A stretch of 64,000 nucleotides of DNA from Dysidea avara (GCF_963678975.1 NC_089274.1:21909133-21973132), one strand, 5' to 3'. Counted from the stretch's first letter, positions 24,363 through 36,637 are shown. The notes: generated by a model from the letters alone, not told the origin. Translations and numbers: made by a program.

Positions 24363-25469
24363 GACACCAACCATAAAAAGTCAGCATAATTAATTGTTTG
24401 TGGTGCTTGTGTTTCCCCTTCAGCTCTCCTCCAAACCTTTTATTACCAATTGAACAAAATTCCACACAAGATTGCAACACTCTGATAGGACAGTCAAACA
24501 TTCTAATAGAACAGCCATCACATGTGCATCATGCATTACAGCATGCAATGCATGCAAGTATTCATGATAAACAGTTTATAATGATTGTCCTTTGTATAAC
24601 AAAGCTTTAGAAGATTAACTGGTGGCACCCGCCCTTTGCTTTAGGGATGGGCACCGCCAGACTAAAATTAATTAAACCAGTCATAGAAATCATTAGTTGA
24701 CTACAACACATGTTTAATAAGACCACTCAGAAAGACTACCTACTCATACACTGGTTCCAAATTGGAATCCCCCACATGCAGCTATTTTGTTTGTGATGAT
24801 ACCTCAAATGTCCCATGATGCATGGCAACACGCCAGATTTTATCTACCTGATGTCAACAGATTCGAAAAAGGAACTTACTTACAATTAATTTTAGTGACT
24901 ACTGGATAATTTTAATTATGTATAGTCATTTAATTTGTAACATCATGATTATATGATAATGGTTATTGTCCTGCCATCAACGTAACCCATGCACATACCT
25001 GAAGAAGCCACCATTGTATTCTGTGCATCTTTATAATCAGCTACAAGCGCATGTTTTTCAATTAATCATTAGCAATCAATTTGATTCCCTCACATTGCAT
25101 CATGCACTATTGTTTAACTGGGGGAATGAGTGTTCAGTTAATTAGTGCACAATTAAAATCAGAAAATGAAACTAATTTACTCTATGATGTAATCATAATT
25201 ATCTCCATGGTATCTCCCATAATATAGCAAACAGTGATTTTTCACCTCTCAACTTTGTGAGTCATCATCCACTAGATAGTTAGCCCCATGTGATCAAAAT
25301 TTTTGAAGTAATAGTGTAATAGTTTGGAGACAGGATCTCACTATTTTTTTGCTGACTTGATTTCAGTGCATAATAAGTTTCTAGCTTAACTGATGTCATA
25401 TATACACGATACACATATATAAAAAATTGAAGATATATTGTACATATTTTCAAATTATAGTGGATGGTG
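24363..25469. other. Intergenic / 3' flank of FBF1, no gene seen
   Basis: AT-rich sequence with two dispersed motif copies at 24479-24516. FBF1's 3' UTR must lie at the right edge. I could not identify a clear poly(A) signal for it. Confidence 0.4.
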
Positions 25470-28400
25470 TCAACTGTAGCTGCTTTCCAGTTCTAGTAAT
25501 GTTAGTCTGCCACTGTTCCGCAAGGAGGCCAGAAAATTCTTCTCCTCTTCAAGGAATTCATTATCCTGTACAATTAATTTAAAGCACACACAGTTTTTAT
25601 ACCATATAGCAGAGATTTTTGAGGGGAAAATTTTTGTGATTTTCATGGATTGGCAGCTATCTGTACAATTCCCCTCCCCCCTTGAAATTTGCAGTTTGAT
25701 CCAAAAGATCCCCCCCCCCCCTCAAAATTTTGAATGGTGATCTGTGAAAAATTTTACCCTCGAAAATAACCAGCTACACGGTATACTATATACAGTCATC
25801 TGCTAACAAGATGCACAAGTATCTTGAAACAAAATGGGGCCTCATCATGGGGTGAGCCTAAGTATTATGAATCTCCTTGTTGGTACATCTATGTAATGGC
25901 AGATGGCAGGTTATATTTTGCTGGCAGTCATGTGAATAAAAAAAATTTGAATGACTTTTCACTGTCTCTATGAAATTAAGTTTATGGTGAGTTTGAGTTG
26001 CTATAGAGTTGGCCCGGCTTTGCTGGGATAGCCTTAAATTTTTTTTATGGTATCAAATACAGTGCGCACAACAAATACATGATTGCCATCAAACTCTGTT
26101 GCTGTCAAATTCTACTGCTGCATCTCTATAAAACTCTCTTCTGTACCATTTCAACGCTATCGTGGCAAACGGACAATGACACAAACATATATGACGGTTT
26201 TCGGATATCACCGATGGCCTTCTATTTGTGTTACACAAGAACTTGTTTGACATACTGTAAACTTGTCATGTACTCAACAATGACATGACCTCTCACTACT
26301 ACCTAATGTGGGGATCACTTAGGGTTATTATATTAGTCTTGCTTGGCCAGGTCATTTTTCTCCACATGGAGTTTATCAATGTTTATCATGGTGTTTTCCT
26401 TAATACTTTGTGAGACTATATATATATATATAACCCAATTACCAATTCTTATGGAAAATATGATTACAAAACATTACATACAATCACCTGTTTAGCTTCC
26501 ATGGCGATCTTCCTCAACTGAACATTGGTGTCCAACTGGTCCAGTAAACTGGTCATGTGAGATCTGGTGGGCTGTGGGGGTGGGGCCTGGGTCATGTGAT
26601 CAAATTGTGGGAATGTGATATCATCCTTGATGACATCATTTGTGATGCTATTTACTGAAGAATTCATGAAATACACCAATTATTGAAATCCTAGTGGGTG
26701 GTGGCTACATTACCTACCTTGTAAATCAGGAACATATAATCTTTCTTGAGTCTGCTCTTTTCTTTCTCTTGCAAAGTTCAGTTTCTCCTAATAGAAAGGT
26801 ATATAATAAGCAGACCTCTAGTTGTGCTCACTTCTGTGAGATGTTTCTCTTGTTTCTGTATAGCCATCTGCTGGGACTGAACACTGGCCAGTTGAGATTC
26901 TGCTGTCCCTTTTAATAACTGTGCTTCCTCCAGTGATCTTTGACCTTGTTGGTACATCTTAGTAGCCATCTGTAAGACATTTAAATAAAAACTAATAATC
27001 ATGATATATAAATTTCCATTGCTCACTTCATGCATTTCCTTGGCTTGTTGTAGTTTCTTGACAGCTTCATGTTCCCTCTCTGTAGCAGCCTTTTCATGAT
27101 CTTGTAGAGTCCTGCTGTGACTCTCCTGTCTCTGCTTCTCCTCACTGAGTAGCATACGCTCTTCAGCAAGTCTGGCTGATTCCTGTTGGACTTGTTCCAA
27201 CTGTGACTTCAGTACCTTTTCCCTCTAAAATATCCTCGTTTAAAGAGAGATTTATTCTGCATAATTGAAACACCTTTACTTTTAAAATTCTCTCTGCTTC
27301 TCTTAACTCCTTCTCTTTGGACAGCTTCAAGGAGCTGGACAGTTTGGATTGTTCACTGGCCACAGCTCGACGTTCCTCATAACACTTGGACATCATCTCC
27401 CGTTGTTCAGCAAGAAACTGATCCTACAAAACCCCACCAAACTTAAATATTACAAATGACTAAAACAACAGATACTATTATTGCATAAGCTGAATGAATT
27501 ATAAGCATTTCCTCAGTAATTTTAAATTTCAAGAATGCATGTGATATTTAGGTAAACTCACCTTTGCTGCCTGTAAATCAGCTCTTTCTTGCTCCATTCT
27601 AGCTGAGAAGGATGTCCTGTCTTGATCAAAAGCTGCCTGCTGAGAGTTAAGCCGTATGCTGTCTTGTTGCAGTTTCCAGCGCTCCTAATAGTACGTACAA
27701 TGGGAGAACCAAGGAGGGGCTTGTTTTGAACCTGTTCTAGCTGTCTGGCCTGATCAGACAATGAGGACTCCATTCTACCAATCAGTGTTTGTAATCGTAC
27801 CCTCTCTGCTTCATTCTCTGCTTGTTGTTCAATCAATCGTCTTTCATTGACTAAAACAATTTGCAATCAATAAGCAAGTTCTATAAGACACTGAGTTCAT
27901 ATACATGCAAAAGTACACAAAAGCATGTCCAGTGTTCATACTGACATTAGAAACCTTCTTCATTACATTCACAAATGTAATGTAGGACTTGCAATGCAAC
28001 TAACCTTCATGAAAAATTGGTGTATGTTCTATTAGAGTAGTATTGATGTTTGAGTAGCTAGTTCATCAGCCCACATGACCACCATTACAAAGTGGGCGGG
28101 CTCATTTGCTACTCATGTATCATGTGAGCAGTCAGGATGCCCATCATGTGTAGGATAAGCTAACATGACAGGTTTATAAACCGCTACATAACAGTACACA
28201 ATGAATGAATAATACTATGGATCATCGTGGGATACTTTAGGGACCAGCACTACCATGTAGCGGCAGTCACACAAACAATATCCTCTAGCAGACCGTTGGG
28301 AAGACTTATATTGTACTTCATCCTTTAGAGAACTAACTCCAACTATATTCTGTGTCATCAGTGTTCTCTCCGTAATAAATAAACTTCTGATACTAATGGG

Positions 28401-31400
28401 GATGAGGTTTTACTGTATGCTCTCCATAAATGTGTTGATGTATGCACCATTTCAATGGGGTGACTACCTTTCATTTGCTCTTCACGGCATTTCAAAATTT
28501 CTTCTCTCTGTCCCAGTCCTAGATTGTGAGCCTTATCTACCTTTTGTTGTAGGCTGCTCACTTCGCGGGAAGATGCCTCCACTTGTCGTGTCAGGTCTGT
28601 CAGCGCCCTGCAGGAATAGTGGGTGGAACTGAGTATAGCTGAAGCAATGCTAACACAGCACCTACCGGGTATGTGAGAATGCTGCCTTCAAGGCTGTCAT
28701 TTCTTGCTCATGAATTGTCTTCAAGTGTTGTACCTCCAGCTCATGTTCACGATGGACATCACCAACACTAGACCTATAACATGCACAGTAATATTTTAAT
28801 AGTATCCTATTAACAGTACACTAGCTATGATATCCTGATAATATCCTAACAGTATCCTATAATATAGCATTAATCTTATTACCTGTGTAATGATTGTAGT
28901 TTCTCAATCTCATTATTCTTGTTAGCCTCAAGTGCTTCAAGTTTCTTCCTGCCTGTTATAACGCTGTCCATTTTCTCTTGTTCAAGTTGCTTCAGCTGCT
29001 CTGAGTGTCTAGCCAACTCCATTTCTTGTTCTTCCCTCCATCTTAAAACATCAGTAAATATGATGTCACATGAGCTAACAATACCTCTGCTCCCTACGTT
29101 GATTGCCCTCTTCAATGTTAGCAATACGAGAACTGTAAGTAAAGTAGAACTGGTTTGCCATGCACAAAATAAGTGCCTATAGGTACCTGTGTGATTTCTC
29201 AATGGATTCTATTTCTTCATTGTGTCTCTGTTGACAGAGTTGTAGTGTGTGTTGAAGCTGGTCCCTCTCCAACTCAACTCGATGGAACTGCAAGTAAAGC
29301 TACCATCTACTGTTGTATACATTTTATTGTCACTGTATTTCATTAGAAATGTGTTCTGCTTTAGAGTATCCATGTAAGGAAACTAATCCCACACACTCAT
29401 ATTCAATGTATGATAATCAACCCTGGTAGCTACCCTCGACTATTGGAACCTCAATTGTTCCCAGAGTTTTACAATGGTGAAATAGTTCAGATAAATGAAG
29501 TAGACTCATTTATATACAGAAATAAATGCTTTAGTTAAACAGTTATTTGGTTATTTATGCTAGTAGCATGAATAACTGAAGATGCATATACACAGTTTAC
29601 CTTCATTTTGAGGTCATCAATTGTTACTGTGGTACCAGCCATTTCTTTGTGGTGAGCATCACTTTGCTGTCTGCTCTGTTGTTGTCCTGCTTCATAATTT
29701 TTAACAGCAGCCATTTTCTCCTCTTCACATGAACTAAGCTTTTTCTCCAATTCACTCACTTCCAACTACAGTTAAAATTGTTTGATGATATTCTTTGCTT
29801 GTGCTGATAGCAAAACTTCATTATGCTTTAGTAACGAAACTTCATTAGTAAGTTAAGGACCTCCACAATAAGGATTAGGACCAACCTGGCACTATTCTAG
29901 CACAGCAAAACTATGTTCTGCTTTGGTACATTTGTACACAAGTTGCACTAAGAGTAGTACTGTGCGTACAACCATACACTGACCTTGACTGTTCAATTAG
30001 AATATTTTGTGCATTTTATTGGTAGAATATATACACCATCATGATGACCTTTCTGACTCCATATAATTACTGGCGAAAAAGAAACTATAAGGGTATATGT
30101 ACTGTAGCTAAAATGAAACTCTGCATGTACTTTTTTTTGCATAATTAAGTGCATAATACTTAGAAGCATATACAGTGTAACCTCAAGTTATCCAGACCCC
30201 ACATATCCAGATTCTTGGTTAACTGAATTATGGAAATGACTGCTCTATTAGAGCTGTGACTGTTCTATTAGAGTAGTTGATAATACTGAAATTAAAAAAA
30301 AAGTTCTTTATGGTTATTTATAACAACTGCAACTGTACAAACAAGGGGAGAGAATTTTAAATTTTTATGCAGTCCAGGAAGTTGGCCATGCCAAATTTAT
30401 TTGTTTCACAAATCACGCAAGTCAATTTTTTTCTCTTCACTAGAAAATAATATTATGATCCATTCAAAATGGCTGCAGACTATTGTGTTGTACAAGTAGT
30501 CATAACAAAGGGGCTAGGGGAAATTAGAGTACTTCCATTCTATTTCAGAGCAGGTTTACGTCAATACACTCTAATAGAGCAGTCATATAGTCTATTAAAA
30601 CAGTCAGGTGCTAACTGAAATGATAAGAATTCAGAATTCTTAGCAGTTACCTTTAGTCTAGAAGTTATGGATTTTTCTTCTCTCAGCTCCTCTTGTAGTG
30701 CCTTCAGCTGATCCTTCACTATATTCACTGCACTGTTAAGTTTCTCCCTCTCTTGTGAAGCAGTCTGGTCCCAGACAGCTCTAGCTTGCTCCAGTTGTAG
30801 TTTAGTAGTAACTAATTCACTGTTTACCTGCTGTAGCTGCAGTGACTGTTGTTGTGTTAGTAATTGCTGTTGTGTTAATTGTTGTTGTAATGCCACATCA
30901 GGTAATGTTGGCATCATGGAGTGTACCATACTAGGCTGAGTACTAAGTGTTGTAGTAAGTGCTTCATTCTGTCTTGCTGTCACTGGTGACTGTAAGATGT
31001 CTTGTGGAAGAGGCTTGTTGAGTGGGAGGGGCTCATTTTCTGCAGAAGGCTCATGTGATATGGTTAGGGTGTTGACTTCAAACAGGTTCCCAGATAGTGG
31101 TGACTTGGGTGGTGTAGATGCTACCTCTCGTCTTCTCCGACTGCCAGTGGGCGGCCTCTCGGTAATAAACAAATCTTCCTCCAGCCTGTAATGTACACGT
31201 GCCACAGTAACAAGGAATAAAATAGTGTGGTATGTTTGGCTGAGTAGTAATCATGGTATATATCATTGGGAAACATCACAACAGAATAGCTGACTATTAT
31301 ATTAGAGTATTTGACAGCTTTGTTAGAGCATAATAGTGCTTGATCTGCAGAGGTTTAACTTCTATTCCCGGGTTTAACTACCATATACTCCTAGTTTTTA

Positions 31401-34280
31401 CTTTGATGTAAGGCTTTGGTGGGATAGAAATTAATTGGTATTGCTAATAATATAGGTATTTTGCTCTTGAATGGACACTATACAAACAATATTGATCGTA
31501 AATAAACGGGAAAGGTATAGTAAGGCAAAAATGTGTTTATAGTGATGCCACGACATCCGAATTCCTTGTATTTTACTACTAACCACTACTATATATATAT
31601 AGTATTCTTGATATTTCGGTATCATAATTTCAGTTTTGGGCCTCATATAATTATAGTATTGTGGCTTTGTTCATACCTAGGTATGGCTAAAGATATAGGT
31701 ACAGTATATTGCAGAGCCCCAAATGCAGCTACCGTGTTAAGCATTATTAGCTAAAAACCTGGTAACTTTATGGATTACCTGTTATTCTTCACTGCCACTT
31801 GATCTGATGGTAGTTTGGTGGTCTCAGTTGTAGTGAGAGTTGACTGCTCAGTGATGGGGTCGGCCACGACGTGGTCCTTGTTACTAGTCTGTTGTCTAGT
31901 TTGCTGGTTCACCATTGCAGTATCTTGCTTCAAGCATCCCTTCATGGATGGACTGCTTGATGGCCGTGACACATCAGCAACCGATTCTAGGGAGTCAGAG
32001 AACCGAACTGATTTCTTCCCTGGTGCTGTACTGGGCCGCTCCAATGCTGATGTGTCTGACATGACCCTCCTTCTCCCTTGGGGAAGTCCCCTTGTTTTCC
32101 TCCCTCCTCCACCAGATGACACAGAGGATGGAAGGTAACTACCAAATTGAAAGTCAAAATCATCACTTTTTCTCTCTCTTTCAGTACTCTTCAAAGTTCC
32201 ACCAATGCTCTCACTAACATTGTTGTCTGTGGATAGAGGCGTGCACTCTTCAGCCTTTTGATGTTCTTGCTGTTGTTGTTGTTGTTGTTGCTGCTGCTGC
32301 TGTTGTTGTTGCTGTTGCTGTTCTGGTTGTTTTCTTCCAATTAGCTCATCAAATCGTGAAGCCCTCCTTGTGTTTGTCTGGTTAGCCTTCAGTGGTGTGC
32401 TATCAATCAGCCCCAAAATGTCATCACCTTCAAATTCATCATCACTGTTGTGTGGTCCTGCCGCTTGTGTGGAAGAAGGAGTTGGTTTCTTGTCAGCCAG
32501 CACTTTAGATGGTTGCTTATGGTGTTGTTGCTGCTTCAAGCTACTTTCTGCAACAGGCTTGCTTGCCACTAAAAGGCACCACATATTATATCAGAAAACG
32601 AAACAAACATTAAACAGAAAGTTATTAAAATTCCAACATTATACATATCCATGTAAACCAGACTACCTGACATGGAAACACTCCCATGACCCTAGTTTAA
32701 TTAGTGATTTACAAACTGTACATATACTTGTAACTTTACAATACAGTAGACCCTCAATAACTCCTATGGATGATAAACATGTTCGGATAATTGAAGCCCA
32801 TTTCGTATAAGAACAGTGGATTTTTGCAGTCAAGGCAAGTTGATACATTCAACACAACAGAACCCAACAACAGCTATAAGACAGAAGGTTCATGTTTCCA
32901 TACCTTTATCTGCAGTAGATGGTTGTGTTCTGGAGGAGACTAGTTTCAGTTTTGGGTTATTGTTCACAGGTTGGTCATCATCTTCACTGCCTGATGATAA
33001 CAGGTCAGCTAGTATGTCATCATCATCATCATCATCATCATCACTGAGTGATGCTGCTCCACCTGTTGTAGTGAACCAACCAATCATTGCAGGTATGCCC
33101 CACTATAGGAGTAGCCCCACCCACCAACCAAGTAAGCAGCTATATTCTTGTACAACACACATTGTTACATTTTGTACAGGCCATGTCATGCCATCACTAG
33201 TGGGGACACACAGTATGATAGGTCAATAACATGTTAGGTGGAATACAGCATTCCTTATTCACTGTTCAGTGAAGGTATGCACAGGCTGACAGCAGAACTA
33301 AATGTATAAAATATGTAGTAAATCAACATACGTACTCTTTTGTTTGGTGTCATTCTCTTTTGATTGCGGTTTAGTTGAAGCAGGAGGAGATGAAGGACTT
33401 GGTTTGGTTGTGGTATTATTTGCTGCTAATCCTTTATTAATCTCTCTCATCAGTTCTTGTTCTTGTTCATCGAATTCTTCATCCTCAAAACTGACCTTCT
33501 TTGGCACTGCACTACTCTTCATTTTCTTTGTCTTTCCTGTTGATTTCTTTGACTGGGTCTTGCCCAGTGAACTAAACAAATTACTCTCCATATCATCAAT
33601 GTCTCTGATAGAACTGACAATCTTTGCCTTGTCTTCTTCAGTAACAGATACATCCTATAGTGTAAATAATAATAATATAATACCACACCCAAGTACATTA
33701 AAATAATAGCATACAGGTGATTGGTCAGAGTTGTCTTCGGAAACGGCACTCTTCAGCTTTCTACACATGAGCAGCACAGAAATGTATCTTACATTGTATG
33801 CAATATCACTCACGTCTTTTTTGGAAGAGATGTCAGCTTCCCAGTGTTACTTTTCTGATCAAGTAAACACAGCATGTATTGTACTACGTATGTACTTAAG
33901 TCCATCTCGCATTCCACTTACCAACTTGGGCACCGATGATGCCTTTTCCCCATACTTTGCTCTAGTACTCCCTAAAATGTATGTGATATGTTATACAGGC
34001 CTGAAAAAAACTGTGACTATACTCAGCAGGCACTCACCTGCAAACTGGCTGGTCCCACTAGTGTTAAAATCATCGTCCTCACCTAGTAAGTCATCTAAGT
34101 TGCTACCAAAGTCCAGAGAAGCACTTCTGGATGAAGTTGACTTCTTTTGTGAAAACTGAGGCAGGGGACCCAGCAGCTGTAATGAACACGCCCACGTGAA
34201 TACCTTCAATCGATGCACATCGATAACCGATTTTTCTAGCCTTACAAACTTTCATTAACGTTACTTACACTAGCACTCAT
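25470..34280 (-). CDS. FBF1: Fas-binding factor 1 homologue (transition-fibre coiled-coil protein)
   Basis: FBF1 sits on the distal appendages/transition fibres of the ciliary basal body and helps gate entry to the cilium. Exons on the minus strand: 34280-34269, 34176-34038, 33971-33922, 33854-33814, 33760-33715, 33654-33336, 33062-32904, 32568-31779, 31185-30651, 29765-29601, 29287-29187, 29132-29085, 29041-28883, 28773-28666, 28607-28468, 27850-27732, 27684-27562, 27423-27280, 27224-27027, 26969-26832, 26787-26718, 26654-26488, 25565-25470 (TGA). All phases join, giving about 1288 residues (human FBF1 is about 1130). The acidic, disordered N-terminal half has family-like motifs: LDDLLGEDDD, KIVSSIRDIDDMESN, DDILGLID, RFDELIGRK and DFDFQFGSYLPS. 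The C-terminal half is continuous coiled coil ending in EERRAVASEQSKLSSSLKLS, QSQQMAIQKQEKHL and the conserved tail DNEFLEEEKNFLASLRNSG. PolyD (33018-33041) and polyQ (32262-32325) runs are present. Retained-intron readings between exons make several spurious longer frames. Confidence 0.9.
25566..26487 (-). other. Last FBF1 intron (922 bp)
   Basis: It separates the ...IAMEAKQ exon from the terminal DNEFLEEEKNF exon, so the last coding exon is easily missed. It contains the inverted-repeat element at 25616-25766 and a TATA dinucleotide run (26418-26432). Confidence 0.75.
25616..25766. mobile_element. Approx. 150-bp MITE with AT-rich inverted ends
   Basis: The left end TTTTTGAGGGGAAAATTTTT and the right end, on the minus strand TTTTCGAGGGTAAAATTTTT, are inverted copies of about 24 bp. 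A C-run lies in the middle (25710-25722). It sits in the last FBF1 intron. Confidence 0.7.
29766..30650 (-). other. 885-bp FBF1 intron carrying MITE remnants
   Basis: It holds a truncated copy of the pogo-type MITE seen intact at 62682-62882 (shared AACCTC.AGTTATCC.GACC, CCAGATTCTTGGTTAAC at 30179-30223) with a paired CTCTATTAGAG motif at 30238-30276. A second inverted pair of motifs lies at 30565-30605. No coding exon is seen. Confidence 0.6.
32262..32325 (-). repeat. CAG/CAA repeat encoding polyglutamine in FBF1
   Basis: A mixed CAA/CAG run on the minus strand encodes about 18 consecutive glutamines after GRKQPE in exon 8. The interruptions by CAA and the placement in a disordered region suggest a tolerated, length-variable tract. 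Confidence 0.85.
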
Positions 34281-34387
34281 TTCTTGCTAACTTTGGGTCG
34301 ATTCTAACTTACTCTGTAAGTTGTTTATTTTAATCACCATGGTATTTATGGTTAGAGGGGTACATATTTCATAGCTGCTACGAAAAG
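34281..34387. promoter_or_regulatory. Bidirectional promoter between FBF1 and the CaaX gene
   Basis: Only 107 bp separate the two divergent start codons (34280 minus, 34388 plus). ATCACCATGGTATT at 34333-34346 matches the RFX X-box consensus RYYNYYATRRNRAC at 12 of 14 positions, failing at the last two. No TATA box is evident. Assignment of the X-box is tentative. Confidence 0.55.
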
Positions 34388-36408
34388 ATGGCGAAAAAGA
34401 TCGCCAATTTTTTCCGAGCTGATTCCTCAATCGACTATGAGAAAGAACTAAAATATGAACCAGTGTTTGACTATTTTATGAGTCCTACAGATGATAATCG
34501 CGAGGGACTCCAAGACGAGGATGATAATTGTGAGGAACTGCAAGACGAACATGATAATCGTGAAGGACTGCAAGGCGACCTTGATAATCAGGTGCAGTTC
34601 ACCATAGATTTTTAAATCTATGGTATCACCATGAGTTTATTGTACACACTACAGTTAGTATGTAGAAATACAATTCTTTGCACATTGAGCTTAATAGGAT
34701 AAAGTACAAGACTTGCTGTTGGTATTTGGCCGGTTATTAAAGGCGAGTGAGAAAGAACCAACATTCTGTATTAAAAAAAATTTGCAAACAAGTTGATGCT
34801 ATGCTGCTTCTAAAACCCACTGTCCTGTCCATGCAGTTAATAGTATTTTGTAATTCACTAATTATTTTGTAATTACTTTGCTAAGGAAATGTAACTCACA
34901 AAATATGCACAGAAATGTCTTCTGAACTGTTTTATGTATTATGCAAATTCTTTAGAGAAAGCCTCAAAGGCTACCCTTTATTTTCGTTCGTGTACCTACT
35001 AGTCTAGTGGTGAAACTCTTCTGTTGGGGCTTATCATCATGTCACTGTTATACACTTGCTGCCAACTATTTATGTACTGTTTAGATGCTACAATTGTAAA
35101 ATACTTAACCCTACCATGTAAACAACTTCGTAACCCATTTCCTTGGAGTACATATCATAATTCTAGGCTAATCCATGGAGCAACCATAAGCTTGGGGCAA
35201 ATTCCATAGGAACATAATTATCTAGATATTTGTACTACATACATTTTGTGTAGTCTTGTGCTGTGAAATGACACCCTAAATGTCTAGCCTTGTCAGAGGA
35301 ATTTTGTCCAGCATACCTAAATTGCTTCTTTTTTTTTTTGTAATGTACATATATTAGTGGGAAAAATCCTACTTAGATCAATGTTTCTGAGTACAAGACT
35401 ACGTAATAGGATCCAGAAGTCACTAGTGTGTTGTTATATTGTTGACATTATTGTTATTGTTATTAGTGCTTTACATTACAGGGTGATATTGAAGGTGTAC
35501 GTGTAGTAGGGTCTGGGGAAATCAGATACACTGGTTATATGGATGACACAATTGGAGATTATGGAAGTATGTTTGGAGTGGTGGCGACACCAACTGTTTC
35601 TAGTATTTCTAGTGTTGACAGAGCTCCAGAACGTTTCAGTTTAATGAAGGAGACAGAGAATGATGAAGATAATTCTGGAGGTTTGATAGGTGAGGCAGAC
35701 CATCAAATTGAAGCACCAGCTCAACAAACATTTAGTAGTAGTTCATCTGATACACCTGAAGAGACTTCTAGGGCCTCTCTTGAAAAACCAGTTGTGTTAC
35801 CTGAAGGGATAAGTTATGAGCGAGACAATGATCACCAAAAACTTGTTGCTGTAATGGGACGAGAATTTGACCTTCCACTACAAGTTGCTGAAAATTTGAA
35901 TGAAGTATATGGCAGGTTGCATAGACAAGAAAATGAAGTTAAATTTCTTGGATATATATGTAAAAGACAGGACCTGTTAATGGGAAGAATACATGACTCA
36001 GATGTACAAAGACATGACCTTGTTATGATGTGTTATAATGCATCAGAGGCACGTATCATGCTTACCGGCGAAGATGGATTTTATTCAAAATTGTTAACAC
36101 AAGTGTATAGCTTACTAGGTAAGCTAGGGTGTGTGTTAATAGCAGTTGATATATACCAGTCTATTCCAGGTACCAACAAAGCAGTGTTTGTTATAATAAA
36201 ATATCATTCTTTGGTGGTGGATACTGATACATTAATACCAGAGTCACTTAACAAACGCCTTAGTAGACAACCGGAGTTGGAGGAGTGTCTGAGCAATAGA
36301 CAAGTGATGTCTTGGACTGATAAACCCACTGGTGTTCATATTGATAGACTAATTGAGTTAGCCCATGTGATAGGAACACCAAGGAAATACAATTGTACAA
36401 TATTGTAA
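34388..36408 (+). CDS. Uncharacterised two-exon protein with C-terminal CaaX box
   Basis: I do not recognise this protein. Exons 34388-34591 and 35482-36408 join in phase 0 to give 376 residues; the 890-bp intron has a GTGCAG donor and an ACATTACAG acceptor. The N-terminus (MAKKIANFFRADSSIDYEKE) is followed by three 10-residue acidic repeats at residues 36-65 (DDNREGLQDE, DDNCEELQDE, HDNREGLQGD). A Ser/Thr-rich linker follows (TFSSSSSDTPEETSR). A compact C-terminal region of about 200 residues contains FDLPLQVAENLNEVYGRLH, LLTQVYSLLGKLGCVLIAVD and AVFVIIKYHSLVVDTDT, predicted by eye to be alpha/beta. The last four residues are CTIL, a CaaX prenylation signal whose final Leu favours geranylgeranylation. 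It diverges from FBF1 and lies 391 bp upstream of the dynein heavy chain, so a ciliary role is suggested by context only. Confidence 0.75.
34490..34585 (+). repeat. Three in-frame 30-bp repeats in the CaaX gene
   Basis: GATGATAATCG-type units repeat at about 30-bp spacing (GATAATCGCGAGGGACTCCAA, GATAATTGTGAGGAACTGCAA and GATAATCGTGAAGGACTGCAA shortened here to their starts). They encode the acidic decapeptide repeat at residues 36-65. The repeat number may vary between alleles. Confidence 0.75.
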
Positions 36409-36543
36409 TTCAATGCTTATAACTGTTATAAACTATGGTCATTAATGATTTGATACCGAGATACAGCAAGCTGAGTGCAGCTGTACTGTAAAGCGGATAT
36501 TTGGATAATTTAGCGCATGCGTATTGAGTTAGTATACACCCTT

Positions 36544-36557
36544 GTTGTCATGGCGAT
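36544..36557 (+). promoter_or_regulatory. RFX X-box-like site upstream of the dynein gene
   Basis: GTTGTCATGGCGAT matches the RFX X-box consensus RYYNYYATRRNRAC at 13 of 14 positions. It lies 243 bp upstream of the dynein ATG and 135 bp after the CaaX gene stop. RFX factors drive ciliary genes across animals, so the position fits. Confidence 0.5.
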
Positions 36558-36583
36558 CTGGCGGGGATAACAATGGTTTTCTC

Positions 36584-36637
36584 CTAGCCTCGCCCCCAGC
36601 CCACAAGGAGAGACTTGTGGGCTGGGGGCGAGACTAG
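36584..36637. repeat. 24-bp GC-rich inverted repeat (hairpin) upstream of dynein gene
   Basis: Arms 36584-36607 and 36614-36637 (CTAG.CTCGCCCCCAGCCC... and complement, one mismatch) flank a 6-nt loop. It is strikingly GC-rich for this region. It lies between the X-box-like site and the ATG. It could be a mini MITE or a structure in the 5' UTR or promoter. Confidence 0.85.
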
